A stretch of DNA of 64,000 nt from Pedinophyceae sp. YPF-701. Taxonomy: Eukaryota > Chlorophyta > Pedinophyceae. The stretch spans positions 298,501-362,500 of the forward strand of contig CAJZHL010000029.1 of NCBI GenBank assembly GCA_916048055.1, in the 5' to 3' direction. Made by a program: the position numbers and the translations under genes. Under the pieces are notes generated by a model. The model ran no database searches. It had not been told where the DNA came from and was given only the letters and a program-made list of their open reading frames with translations. Positions within the stretch are counted from its first letter, which is position 1, and the number at the start of each line of letters is the position of its first letter. Positions 22,802 to 35,085 of the stretch are shown here, in pieces.

Positions 22802-25800
22802 ATGTCGATTCTGCACACGTCCGTCGTGGCCTCGCGGTCGCGCGCCGCGGCGCTGTCCTGCGTCGTCGGCGCTCCGACCATCCTCGCCGTCGCGCACCTC
22901 GACCGCAACCAGATCGGCCTGTACAACGGTGCGCGCGACCTCCCCCTCGCCCGCCACCACTGCCGCGGCCCGCGCGCCGCGTCCCGGCGTGGGTCCCGCC
23001 CGCCCGTGCCCCGGGACGCTCCCGCCGGCCGTTGCCCGTCGCCCGGCGTCGCCCCGCGCACCTCGCGCGCCCCGCCGGGCGCGTGCGCGGCCAGCGGCCC
23101 GGCCCCGCATGGGCTCCACCGCGTGTCGCTCCGCGCGGGCCCCGCGCGACGAGGCACGCCCGCTGCGTGCCGCCGGTGGCCTCCCCAGGCCCGCACCATG
23201 GCCGGGCCGCCGCGCGCCCGCCACGGCGGCCCCACGCGGCGTGGGGCCCTCCCACGAGCTCCCAGGCCCGGGCGCGTCGTCCTGGCGCGGCCCCGAGCAC
23301 CGACCCCCCGCCCCGGCGCCTCTTCGCTGCAGAGGAGGGCGAGCCGTACATCCCGGGCAAGGAGTGCCCCATCTCGAACACCGTGGGCAAGCCCGCTGCA
23401 CAGCTGGCGTGGAACCCCAAGCAGCAGGTCCTGGCGATCGCCTGGTGCGGCGGCGGCATCGCGCTCTGGTCCGACGACAGCCGTAAGCTCAAGGAGGACC
23501 GCACGGTCCACAGGTGCGTCCCTCGCGACCGCGGCAGACCCCGCCCGCCCCGTGCATGTGCGCAGGACCGTCGTTCAAACCGCCCGCGCCCCGCCGGCCG
23601 CCAACGCCCCCCCGCCGCCGCCGACCACGTAGCTCGCGACGCCCCGCGCCCCCTCGCTCCGCCGCGCCGGGCGCCCGCGCCCGCACGGCCGCCGGTAGCG
23701 CGCCCCCCCCCCAGTCTGGAGGCTCCCCGCCCCCGGGCGTCCGCCGCAGGGAGACGCACAAGGAGGAGGTGACGGTGATGCGGTGGTCGGACGACGGGGA
23801 GCGGCTGGTGACGGGCGACGTGAAGGGCAAGGTGGTGGTGTGGGAGGTGACGTCGAAGCAGGAGCCGCGGGTGCTGCAGGTGTACGAGGAGGGCGGGTCG
23901 CGGATCGACCTGATCCGCGTCGGGGACGTCGCGCAGTCCCCCGTCGACATCATCGCGACCGCGGGGGACCCCGAGGGCGCGCAGCCGAGCCTCCTGTTCT
24001 TCTACTCGGCGCAGTGGCCCGACGGGACGTGCACGCTGGTGGTGTGCAACGACGCCGGCAACCGCGTCGGCCTCCTCCGCCACGAGAGCCGCATCCTGCG
24101 CGTGTCGTTCCGCCCCGGGGCCGGCCACATCTGCCTCGTCGACGCCACGGGGAGGCTCACGCGCTGGAAGCCCGAGGCCGCGGGGTGGACGCCCGTGTCG
24201 CCGATCCGCCTCCCGGGCGCGCCGGCGGACACGAACGCGCGCTTCATCACGGCGTGGGCGGGCGAGGACCTCGTCGTGTCGACCAGCACCGCGCAGACCA
24301 GCGTCCGCATGTACAACGTGGCCACGCACGACAACTTCGTGCTGCCGATGCCGCACCTGGGCGCGCCGGGCGGCAGCGGGGACCCGCCCTTCACGTGCCT
24401 CGACTACCTCCCGCGCGCCCGCGCCGTCGCGGCCGCGACCAAGTCCGGCCACGTGCTGGTGTGGGCCCGGCGGCCGGCGGCGGCGGCGGCGGGGCGGGAC
24501 GGCAAGGGCGGGAAGAAGGGCGCGGCGGTGAAGGGACCGGCGGGCGCGGCGCCGCAGCAGGAACACGCGTGGGAGCTGCTCAACGTGCACCTCGTCAAGG
24601 TGAGGCGCGACGCCTGCCGCCCCCCGCTCGTGCCCGCGGACGCCAGCCGCCGCGGGCGACGCCCGGCGACGACGTCGCGCGTCGTGCCGGACGGACGGGG
24701 GCGTGTCCGGGGAGCCGCAGCGTCCGTCCGCCGGCCGGAACTGGAACGGGGTCCCTGTTGCACCTCTGTCTGACGGGCCGACCCTGCCGTCCGACGGCCG
24801 CCCCGCTGCGTGCAGACCGCTGGGCAGGAGATCAAGGCGCTGGACTTCGGCGCGGGCGTCGAGCTGATGGCCGCGGTGACGGCGAGCGGCGTGCACGTGC
24901 TGCGGGAGGAGCGCGCGCAGTGCCGCCTGCGCGACGGCGTGGTGGCGGTGCAGACCGACGCGACGCACGTGGTGATCGACGCCGTCGACGGCGGGTACGC
25001 GATGTCCGTGGACGTCGGCATGGCCGTGCAGGGCGTCGACGTCACGCAGCAGCACCTCCTGGTGTGGAGCAAGAAGGCCGCCATCATCTACCAGCTCACG
25101 GGGCAGGGCCCGCAGCTCATCGGGCAGCTCCCGAGCAACTCGACGTCGATGACGCTGAACCGCGACACGCTGTACCGCGTCGGGGACCACCGCGTGGAGG
25201 CGTGCGCCCTCGACGGCACCGTGCGGCAGACGCTGGCGTTCGACGAGCCGCACGGGCCGCCGTCGGTGCTGTCCGTGGGCGGCGAGTCGAAGCAGGCGAT
25301 GCTGGCGGTCGTGACGCGCCTGGGGTACCTGTCGATGTGGCGCGTGGGCGGGCGGGAGGCGCGCGAGGAGCTCAAGCCCCCGCGGCGGCTGGTGCACGAC
25401 GGGGCGCGGCTGGGGCCGTGCGTGTCGGTGCGGATGAACTGCAAGGGCACGCTCGCGTCGCTGCTCGTGCGCAGCGCCGAGACGGGCCACCCCGAGCCCA
25501 GGCTGTACGTGTACGACGTCGAGGTCGACCACGTGCAGTGCTTCGACTTCGGGGCCAAGGGGCGGATGCCCGTGTCGCACACGTGGGACCTGCACGAGGA
25601 CAAGCTCGTCGCGTGCGAGACGGTCCCGTGGTCGGCGGGGCAGAGCGGGCCCGTGGGCGCCGAGGGGGACGCCGCCGAGCACGTGGGCGACACGGAGGTC
25701 GCGACGCTGTTCGTGTCGGCGGACGCGGGGATCGTGCTGCAGGACGCGATGAAGATCGAGCAGAACTCGCTGCTCGTCGGCGTCGCCGCGCCCAAGCTGC

Positions 25801-28654
25801 ACCTGCACGCCAAGAGCGCGCCGCCGCCGCGCGGGAGCCCCACCAGGGGCCCCGCGGGCCAGAGCGCGGACGGCAGCGAGGCGAACGGCACGGGCAAGCT
25901 GGTGCGGACGTCGTCGTCGATGGCGAACGCGCCGCGCGGGGCGCCGACGTCCGAGTGCCGCATGGTCGTGCAGCTGCTGCGGGACTTCCAGGCGCTGCAG
26001 AACATCGACGAGGAGACGGCGCGCACGCTGATCAAGTTCTCGTACTGCGTGGCCACGGGCGCGATGGACGCGGCGTACCGCGAGGCCAAGAAGATCCACG
26101 ATGCGTCGGTGTGGGAGTCCATGGCGTACATGTGCATCCGGAACCGCCGGCTCGAGATGGCCGAGCACTGCCTGGGCAACATGGGCCACGCACAGGGCTC
26201 GCGCGCGCTCCGCGAGTCCGCGGTCATCGGCGACACGGACGCGCGCGTCGCGGTGGTGGCCATGCACCTGGGCCTGCTCGTGGACGCCGAGAACCTGCTC
26301 GAGTCGTCCAAGCAGTACAAGCAGCTCGCGGACCTCCTCCAGGCGAGCAACCAATGGCCGCGCGCGCTCGAGGTGGCCGGGGCGCACGACGCCGTGCACC
26401 TGCGCGACACGTGGTTCCACTACGCGCGCGCGTGCGAGCGCCACGGGAAGATCGAGGACGCGATCGTGGCGTACGAGCGCGCGGGCGTGCACGCGGACCA
26501 GGTCCCGCGCATGCTCCACGACCGCGGCCTCGAGACCCGCCTGGCGCAGTACTGCGAGGGCAGCAAGGACGTGGCGGTGACGCGGTGGTGGGCGCACCTG
26601 TGCGAGTCCCGCGGCGACCTCGTGCGCGCGATCGCCGCGTACGAGGCCGCGGGCGACCACCTGTCGATCGTCAAGCTGCGGTGCATGCAGGGCGACCTCG
26701 ACGGCGCGGAGGCCGAGGTGAACAACGCGATGGACGCCGCGGCGGCGTTCCAGCTCGCGGTGCAGTACGAGGGCATGAGCCACGACGACCCCGCGCTCGT
26801 GGGGAACGCGATCAAGTACTTCGTCAAGGCCGGGAAGCCCGCGTACGCGGTGCGCCTGGCGCGCAAGTACGAGATGGACCAGGAGCTCTTCCAGCTCGCG
26901 CTGGACGCGCCGCGGCCGGACATGCTGGACGCGGCGGCGTACTTCGAGGAGAGGGGCGACCTGGACCGCGCGGTGACGCTGTTCCAGGCCGGCGGCGCGC
27001 AGGGCAAGGCGCTGGACCTGTGCTTCAAGCTCGGGCGGTACGACGCGCTGGAGCGGATCGCGAACGAGCTTGACACGAGCGCGGATCCGGGGCTCCTGCG
27101 GCGGTGCGCGCACTTCCTGCAGGAGCGCCAGCAGCCGGGCAAGGCGGCGCGGTTCATGGCCATGGCGCGCGACTACGAGGGTGCGCTGGCGGTGCTGGAG
27201 GCGGCGGACGACGCGGGCGTGCCGGTGGACATGACGGAGGAGCTCGCGGACGCGATGACGCCGGCGAAGGACGACGTCGCGGCGGCGGCGCGCGAGGCGA
27301 TCCTGCGGCGCGTGGCCAAGGTCTGCAAGGGGCAGGGCCTGTTCCACGTGGCGTGCAAGAAGTACACGCAGGCGGGGGACCGGAAGCGCGGGATGAAGGC
27401 ACTGCTCATGTCGGCGGACGTGGAGAAGATCATGTTCTTCGCCAGCGTGTCCCGCGACAGGGACGTGTACCGCATGGCCGCCAACTTCCTGCAGACGCAG
27501 GACTGGCGCAACAACGCGACGATCACCAAGAACATCATCGCCTTCTACACCAAGGCCAAGGACATGCGCGCGCTCGCCTCCTTCTACGAGTCCTGCGCGC
27601 AGATAGAGATCGACGAGTACCGCGACTACGCCAAGGCCCTCACCGCGATGCGCGACGCGCTGCGGTGCCTGCAGCGCGCGCAGGGCGGCGACGGGGGCGG
27701 CCCGCCGACGATGCGCGGCGACGACCTGGGCGTCTCCATCGTGTCGCTGCAGGACCGCGCGTCCATGGTGGAGCGCTACCTGCGCGCCCGCGCCACACTG
27801 TCGAGCGACGCGGGGCCCGACAACGGGGCCCCGGGGTCGCGCACGTCCGTGGACGACGCCGAGCGGATATGCCTCGGGCTGATCAACGAGGCCCCCGACG
27901 AGGTGTCGCCCGACGAGGCGTCGATCCGCGTCGGCGACGTGTTTGCGCTGCTGATCGAGCACAAGTACCGGCAGGGGGACATCGGGCAGTCGTACGCGCT
28001 GATCGAGCGCATGAAGGAGCGCGGACTCATCCTGACGCCGTACATGGACGCCGACGTGAGCGCCCGCGCCCCCGCAGCGCCTCGGGCGCACTCTGGACAT
28101 GCACGCAGCCGCCATGCCTGCTGCAGCCCTTCACGCGCCGGCGCCGCGCGTGCAGACGACGTCCCGCGCGCACCTGGCCCGCTGCTTGCCCGACCGACCC
28201 CGCGCCGGCCCGTGTCGCACCCCCGCAGCTCGTCGAGGAGATCCATGGCGCCGTGGGAGCTGCCGCCCAGAGCCAGGACTTCAGTGCGTCCGGCGGGTAC
28301 GACTCGGGCGTCGTCGACGACAGCGACGTCGACAACATCTCCCCGCAGCCGGCGGCGGCGCCCCGCGCGGGCAGCAACGCGTTCAGCCGCTACGACAGCG
28401 GGTTTGGTCAGACGGGCGGGGGCGACGACGACGGCAGCGTGGTGGAGGAGGAGGGCGACGAGGTGATGGACGAGGAGGACGAGGTGCCGCTGGAGGAGGG
28501 GCGCGGGTGGGGCGGGCCGGCGGTGGCGCGGTCGCCGTCGCCCGTGGCCATGGGGGGCACCTCGAGCCGGCGCATGATGACAGGGAGCCTGGCGGGCGGG
28601 GACGTGGACGAGGAGTCGGTCTCGGAGATGGACGAGAGCGTGGATGACGCGTAG
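22802..28654 (+). CDS. IFT140: Intraflagellar transport protein 140 (IFT-A complex)
   Basis: Core subunit of IFT-A, which drives retrograde transport and membrane-protein entry in cilia. Exons 22802-22928, 23333-23513, 23750-24599, 24816-28055 and 28229-28654 give 1,607 residues; animal IFT140 is about 1,460. The N-terminal half is WD40-like (AQLAWNPKQQVLAIAWCG, VTVMRWSDDGERLVTGD, LLRHESRILRVSFRPG, YLPRARAVAAATKSGHVLVW), corresponding to the two beta-propellers. From about residue 775 the sequence is helical TPR repeats (AYREAKKIHDASVWESMAYM, DKALDLCFKLGRYDALERIA-like units). The C-terminal exon is acidic and low-complexity (VVEEEGDEVMDEEDEVPLEE) and probably lineage-specific. The start MSILHTSVV is the first Met, followed by a GTGCGC donor. 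The full-length opposite-strand open frame over this gene is a shadow. Confidence 0.93.
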
Positions 28655-29076
28655 GCGGGTTGTGATGGCGTGACGAGCGGCGGCGGGACAGAGGACGTCG
28701 CGTGGTTGTTGTACTTCGCTGATAGTTCTTCGCTGACCTACAAGCACCACCCTAGGTTTCAGGGCACTCGAGAGCATTTGACGTGGCACGAGATGAAAGC
28801 GTCACACCTGGGGAGATCATAGCGATACCGTGCTGGCGAGGGTAGTGGCAGGTGTGCAGGGCGAAAAAAGTCAAGACTGCATGCGAACAGAAGCACTCTA
28901 TGGCTGTCGTTTCCTTCCTTCCCATTGCCGTCGTTAGGGCCTAGTGCGCCAGGCATCGCGCTGGCGAGTCCTCAGATCCCTTTCGAGATACGTGTTTCCT
29001 GCTTCTGTGAGTGTGGTGAGTCGTGTCCAAGTCGGGGGCTGCCATCCCCCGAGCCGCGCCCCGCTCCCGCGCGCTC
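28655..29076. other. Convergent spacer, IFT140 / opine dehydrogenase
   Basis: About 420 bases, noticeably AT-richer than coding DNA, containing the 3' ends of both genes. A 26-base string (TAGTTCTTCGCTGACCT at its left end) at 28723-28748 recurs inverted at 59236-59262 with one base inserted, next to repeat B. No AATAAA signal is seen. Confidence 0.5.
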
Positions 29077-31102
29077 TCACGCGCACAGCCTCAGCAGCGC
29101 GGCGAGCGACGTGATCCCGAACCGCTGCGGCGCGCGCGTCTCGAGCACGTCCTTCCCGCGCAGGTGCCCGCCCACCACGTACTCCTTGCCCATGCGGCCC
29201 TGGCACCACGCGATGACGCGGTCCATGCAGGGCGTCTCCACCGCGACGATCTCCGCGATACCCTTGGTCACGGCCAGGCCGAACGGGACGTCCTCGGACA
29301 TGTAGCGCGCGCGCTCGTCCGGCAGCAGCTGCCCGGGGGCCACCTCGCGCATCGGGTGGCGGTAGCCGACGTAGGCGCGGTTGGTGGCGATGGAGGTCGC
29401 GAGGGTGCTCTTGTCGGCGATGTCGTTCTTGTACGCGCGCAGGACCCACTCGCGCACGTGGTGCACGTTGTGCAGGTCCAGGTGCGGCGCGGCCTGCTCG
29501 AGCGCGCGGCGCACGGCCATGACCTCGTTGGAGACGCCCGTGAGGACGTTGCCGGCGATGTCGCCGACGCCCTCGTAGAAGAGCGGGGGCTCGGCGAACG
29601 GCGTCTTCTGGTCCCACGCGTGCGGGCCGAAGCGGGCGTAGGTGATGCAGGGGTGCCACACCGAGTTGATGTTCATCAGCGTGGATTCGATGAACGTCGT
29701 GGCGTTCAGCTGCGGGTACGCATGCTCCGTCAGGGCCGTGCCCTTCTTCGTCGTCACCTGGCGCTGCGTGCCAATCTGCGACACACATGGAAGGGGGCAG
29801 TCGCAACGTGAGTGACGGCCCCGTCGCGACGCGCGGCAACTGATGCGACCGAGGGGGCGATGCAACCACGCACGACGGCCGCGCGACGCACGGGACCTAG
29901 CGCAACCACCACCGCTGTTGCTGCTGGCTGGCCCGGTGCGGCGTGCGCGGGCGCGCACCAGGTCGTTGATCATCTGCGCCACCTCGCGCCCGGCCGCGCG
30001 CGGGAACACGGAGATGTCCACGTCCTCCTTGACCCCGGAGATGCGCGCCTTGCGGCCGTACTCCACGATCTTGCACGCCCACGGGAGAGTCTCCATCGCG
30101 AAGATCGACAGCCTGGCGCCGTGCAGCATCGGGACGCTCGACACGTACGACAGCGCCTGCCAGTCGAAGCCCCCCTCGGCGACCATGCAGCCCACGTGCA
30201 TGTCCTCGTGCAGGTGCGGCACCGCACGCTCCAGGTAGAGGCCGTGGAAGGGCGCGGGGACGGACAGGAGGAGGAGGTCCGTGGCCGGCAGGAGGTCCGC
30301 GGGGTCCGAGGACACCTTGGCCACGCGCCCGAGCGTGTCGGGCTTCCCGTCGGGGTGCTCAACAGCCACCATGCTGCAGGGGGATGTTGGCGATGAGCGG
30401 CGTGAGTCGCGCGAGCATGTGCCCGGGGGTGACGTGGCGGTGCGTGGGGCTCGCTGGGGGCGACGTGCGAGGTACGGGGTTGAGGGGCAGGTGTGTGCGT
30501 GCACGCCGTGCCACGGGGCGGGCGGTCGTGCAGCGCCGTTCGGCGGCGGATCGGGCGCGGCGCGCCGTGGCACACTGAGATGGATCTTAGGGGTCATGAG
30601 CGGGGGTTCGCGGCCGCTGTTTGCCGCTATTTCGCGGCAGAAGACGGGCCTGATGGTCATGCTGGGAGGAGCGGGACACGTGCAGGGGCGCACCCGCCGT
30701 TCGCCGCCAGCGCGGCGCGGAAGGCCTCGACTTCGTGGCTCAGGGTGTCCCAGAGCTGGACGGTGAAGTTGGGGTTGGAGCCGAGCAGGGCCAGGACGAC
30801 GTGCGCGGCGTTCCCGCCCCCCGCAACAGTGATGGTCGCGCGCGTGTCCTTGCCGATCATGCGCGGCGCCGCCACGTGGTCTTGCTGCAACGTGAGATGA
30901 ACGACGTGCGCACGTTGCGCCTCGAACGTCAAATGCGTCGCAGTACGCGCGGGACGCCGTGCACATTCAGTGGCAGCGAGGAAAGCGGGGCACGCACCAC
31001 GAAGCGCTCGATCACCGACGAGTACTCCTCTGTTGCGTACGACAGACGAGGGTCTTCCTCCAGCGGGGAGATCAGCGTCCGCCTCGTCACCTCCGCGCGC
31101 GC
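29077..31102 (-). CDS. Opine dehydrogenase family enzyme (octopine/nopaline type), 5' exon missing
   Basis: NAD(P)-dependent dehydrogenase of the octopine/nopaline family, which reductively joins an amino acid to a keto acid such as pyruvate. Exons 30998-31102, 30694-30884, 29959-30373 and 29077-29775 read in one phase (469 residues without the first exon). The Rossmann start is TITVAGGGNAAHVV. The C-terminal helical domain has NINSVWHPCITYARFG, whose His is the likely catalytic residue, and FYEGVGDIAGNVL. The upstream exon (ISPLEEDPRLSYATEEYSSV) has a GTGCGT donor and joins in phase 0 to QDHVAAPRM. It has no Met, so a further 5' exon must exist beyond 31102; I could not find it. If that exon is wrong, the start is Met at 30860 (426 residues). 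The amino-acid substrate cannot be inferred. Confidence 0.88.
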
Positions 31103-32328
31103 CTGGACACGTTGACAGCAAGGCACACCATGAGAGGGGGTACGCCCGCACCGCTGCTGCGCGCGGGCCGTTGCCAGCCCGGCGCGAAACGTCGAGATCG
31201 AACTGATGCTTCAGCGGCAGGGAACACCTGGCCGGGAACAGGCGGGAGTGCGGCGGCAGGCGGCGAGCAAGGGAGGTAGTTGGGACAGCGTGTACGTTGG
31301 CAGCGCGGCACCGGCGCGCGGTACCAGGGGATTTTGTTCGCCGCTATTGCACGTCGATAAGCAAGAGAAGGCCGTCAAGGTCCGCGCGCTCTCTCTCAAG
31401 GCTCGACGCGCCGCGAACCGCGGCGAGTTGCTCGAGGTTTCGATCGCGCTCGTTCGACGCGGATCTGGCGGCCGGAGCAACAACACGGGGCGCGTTTCAG
31501 TCCCCACCTTCTCGCGGCTGAAGCTGTCGCTCGCGAGCGCGCTGACGCCCTCGACGTCGTCGTGCGGCCTGTTCATGGTGCAACTGCTGTGTTCCTGGGC
31601 CAGGTGCGACGCGACCCCGGCGAATCCGGGATCCGAATACAGCGGTACTGGTCGTTTTGACACGTCTCCGCGCCCGGGGGCGCTCTTCCGGCCCGCACAT
31701 CGCACGCCGCGGCACTGACGCGCGGACAACCCCACCACGTGGCAGAGTGACTCAACACGTCCCCCTGCGCAATGCGGGCGGCGATCCCGCCGGTGCGACG
31801 ATGCGCGAGGCCGCGGCTTTTGCGCTGCAGCGCACGCCATCGCCGCGCAGCGCTGCAATGCCGCCAGCTGCCGCGTGCACCACACTCGTGCATGCGCAGC
31901 GCCCCTGTTGCCGTGGAAAGAGATGACTCGCAGCAAGGCGAACGGCGGAGCCTGGTGGATGGCTGCGTCGGGGAAGCGGCGTCAGCAGCGCAAACGCTCG
32001 CCGCAGGGTGGGTGTTGAGCGAGCAGCACGAACGTACGGCGCCGTGGTCTCGAAGCGCGCGTCACACGGCGCGTTGCTGCACGCTCCCAGACGGCGCCCT
32101 CGATTCTGCATCGTCGGAGGCCGCGCCGGGCGCCAGCGTGCGAGTGTGTCATGGGAAAGACACCCCCGCCACCCGCGGGCACCGCGGCAGCAGAGACGCG
32201 TTGCGCCGCGGCATGCGTCCGCCGGCAACGGTCACGTCGCGCCTGCAGGCGTCCGCGCCGCGCCCCGCGCCCCGTGCGACGTGCCGCGAGGGAGCGCAGC
32301 TGCGCTGTGATGTCGGCGCGGCCCGCCG
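31103..32328. other. Intergenic region upstream of opine dehydrogenase
   Basis: About 1.2 kb between two minus-strand genes. It should contain the missing first exon and promoter of the opine dehydrogenase and the 3' UTR of the WNK-like gene. A minus-strand open frame at 31211-31936 includes a moderately protein-like part (DDVEGVSALASDSFSREKVG) that might be that exon, but no convincing splice into 31102 was found. Confidence 0.4.
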
Positions 32329-35085
32329 TCACTGGCTGGCCATGAAAGGGTCCTCGCCGAAGGGGTCCGACCCTGTGGTCGTGGTTCGCCGGTGCTCCGC
32401 GCGCGCCATGTCTCGCGGCTCGAACGCGGACGCGCGCGTCTCGTGGGGCGGCATGGAGGGCGCCTGGTGCGCGGCCGTCACCGCGGTCTCGCTGGCGGGC
32501 GTGGGGGACTCCGCCGCCATCCGCGCCGCCATCGCTGCCGCGGCGGCGGCCTCGCGCCCCTCGAGCGCGGCGGCGACCGCCTCCCCCGGCCACACGTCGC
32601 GCCCGTTGTGCAGCTCCTTCAACACCTCCGACAACGCCGCCTTGCAGATCTCGATGTCCGGCGCTGCAAGACGCACGAGAAAGCAAAACATGCAGGGTCA
32701 CGGACGCGCCGGTGCGCGGGGCTCTGCGTGCACGCCGGGCGCGGCAGGTGAGTAGGGGTGTGTCCGCCGGCGTGGGCCGCACCTGCCATCCGCTTCATCC
32801 CCGAGTTCCCCATGATGTCGCCGATCTGCTCCGACAGCTCCTTCGTCACGCCCTCCGCGGTGTCCGTCACCGGGTCGAAGTCGAACTCCATCCGCACAGG
32901 CCCTGGGGGGGACCCGGGGGGGTCCCCGCGCACCGGGAGCTTCTGGATGCGCGCAATCATGTCGAACACCCCCGCCGACTCCTCCTCGCCGTCCGGCCCC
33001 GTCTCGGGCTCCTGCCGCTGCCGCCCGTAGAACCGGAACGTGAAGTCGATCCCCCGCACGTAGCCCTGCTCAAAGTCGATCGCCGTCGGCTCCCGCTCCC
33101 GCTCGGGGGGCGCCGGCTGCGTCGCGCCGCGCAGCGGGGGCGGGTGCTCCTCGCGCGCCCCGCCGCCGTCGTCGCGCCCCCGCTCCCCGTCGCGCCCATC
33201 GCCCGCGTCCGGCTCCGCGCCCTCCGTGCTCGTGGCGCGCGCGCCCGCCGTCTCCGCGACCGAGCCGTGCAGCGCCGACGACATGCCCGTCCGGCTGCGC
33301 TCGATCCCTTCGCCGTGGTCCCCCATCCGCGACAGGTGGTCGTGGCTGTCCGAGCCCGCAATGGCGCTGGACGACTCCACGCCGCGCAGGCTGGCCGTGC
33401 TCTGCCCGCCGTCGAGCGCGCGGACCTTGTCGAGGGCCTTCTTCCCGTCCGACCGGAACCACTCGAACTTGAGCAGCTCCGACGCGTACGGCCGCTCCTC
33501 CAGCGGCGCCATGCACGCGCGGATCACCGCCCGCGCGTCCGGGTCGTCGGTGCGCTCGAGGAGCCGCTCCCAGCCCTCGCACTCCTGCGGGCTGAGCTCC
33601 TCGTTCGCGACCAGCTCCAGCACGAGGAGCCCGAACGCGAAGATGTCCACGCGCGAGTCGTGCGGGCCCATGCCCGGCTGCTTCAGGCCCTCGGGCAGGC
33701 GCTTGCTCGGGTCGTAGCGCTTCGGGAGGAGCGTCGCGAGGCCGAGGTCGCCGATCTTGATCTCCCCGCGGTGCCCGTTGACGTACACCTTGTCGCACCG
33801 CAGGTCCCCGTGCACCACGGGGGGCTCCTGGGAGTGCAGGTACGCCAGCCCCTCGAGGATCTGCCGCGAGAAACGCTTCACCGTGCGCTCGCCCAGGTCC
33901 GGGTGCTTCTTGTGGAAGTTCCGCAGGTTGCCCGACGTGAACAGCTGCGGCACGGGGGGCGCGGCGGGCGGCGTCAGCGCCGACGCGGGCGGGCGCGGAC
34001 GGGCGCGCGCGGGCGCGTGCGGACGCGTGCGGCGCGTGCGGGCGGCGCACCTCGGTGACGAAGTTGACCGAGTGGTCGTAGTCCGACACCCAGCACCGGT
34101 ACATCTTGATGATGTTCTTGTGCGACAACCCCTTGCCCAGCCCCACCTCCTCCATGACGTTGTCCGTCTGCTCAGGCGTGAGCTCCACCTGCGGGCGTCG
34201 GCGGGCCGGGGCCGCGGTCGGCCGTGGCGGGGTGCGGCGGGGAGGGGCGGCCCCGTCGGCCGGCGCGGCGCGAGGGGCGCGGGCGGGCCCGCCGCGGGGG
34301 CGGCGCGAGGGGCGTAGATGCGCCGCGGGGTCGGGCAGCGGGGCGCGGCCTCTCGCGCGCGGGGGGCGGCGAGGCGGGGCGAGGGGCGGGCAGCGCTTGC
34401 CTGCTGGTAGTCGATCTTGTTCCACGCCACGTCGAGGCCCTTGTGCTCGTCGAACGCCTTCCAGACGCACTTGAACTTGCCGTGGCCGACCTCGTTGTTC
34501 GTCCTGCGGTCGTGGGGGGCGCAGCAGCGCGCGGGCGTGGGCGGAGGGCGGCGGGGCAGGCCGACGGTGGGCGTGCGGGCGCGCCCCTGGCCGCTCGCGA
34601 AGCGACGGCAGCGCGCTGCGTTGGGCGCCGTGCGTCGTCGGGGACGCCAGTGGCAGGGAGGGGCGGACGGCGGGGTCCGCGAGCGGGGGCAGCCGTGCAT
34701 GGCTGCGCGCGCTGACACGGCCGCGCGCCTGGGACGCAGAGGGGGGGGCGCGCGGCGGGAGCGGTGCGTGTAGGTAGTCCGGGTCGAAATACTTGGCGTC
34801 GCGCGCGCGGCGCCGCGGTGCGGCCCGGGTGCCGCGTGCGGAGCACCAAAAGCGTCGGCAGTGTCCAGGCAGGAAAAGGGATCCCGCCCGGCCGCACCTG
34901 GCCCATCTGCCCGTCGGATCGCGCTCAACGATGCCGTCCTCGATGTCTCCGTTGCGCAAATGCCGCTTGCGCTGCTCCTCGCTGAAACCGTCGTCCGGGG
35001 GCGATTCAACAGCACCGTCCTGAGCCGACGCGTCGTGCGCCCCCGCGCCTGCATGCGGCGGCGCCGCGCCGTTGGGCATACTCAT
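32329..35085 (-). CDS. WNK-family kinase-like protein, probable pseudokinase
   Basis: Exons 34898-35085, 34401-34503, 34051-34188, 32783-33944 and 32329-32663 encode 641 residues. The kinase domain is plant-type WNK: VERDPTGRWAR, EVGHGKFKCVWKAFDE and DVAWNKI. Asn91 sits at the usual VAIK lysine position, and Lys74 in the Gly-loop is the WNK-specific lysine. Next come LSHKNIIKMYRCWVSD and LFTSGNLRNFHKKH. The catalytic loop is HGDLRCDKVYVN (188-199) instead of HRDLKCDNIF, losing the metal-binding Asn. The DLG motif is kept, but the GTPEFMAPE activation segment is absent, replaced by a KRYDPSKRLPEG stretch. Activity is therefore doubtful. A later region (VRMEFDFDPVTDTAEGVTKE) matches the autoinhibitory/PF2-like domain of WNKs, followed by a coiled tail. 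Intron 2 has a GCAAGC donor. WNKs regulate ion transport through OSR1/SPAK in animals and flowering and osmotic responses in plants. Confidence 0.85.

Noticed and set aside
21609-28115. 2,168-codon open frame on the minus strand across DNAAF1 and IFT140
   Set aside because: It is the mirror of strongly GC3-biased coding sequence. The plus strand has conserved WD40/TPR and LRR proteins with proper introns; the minus frame is Arg/His/Val-rich without any domain.
34504-34897. Possible extra exon (KYFDPDYLHAPLPP) inside the first WNK intron
   Set aside because: It has no acceptable acceptor. Joining exon 1 directly to the exon at 34503 gives the conserved WNK sequence DPTGRWAR-TNNEVGHG in phase.
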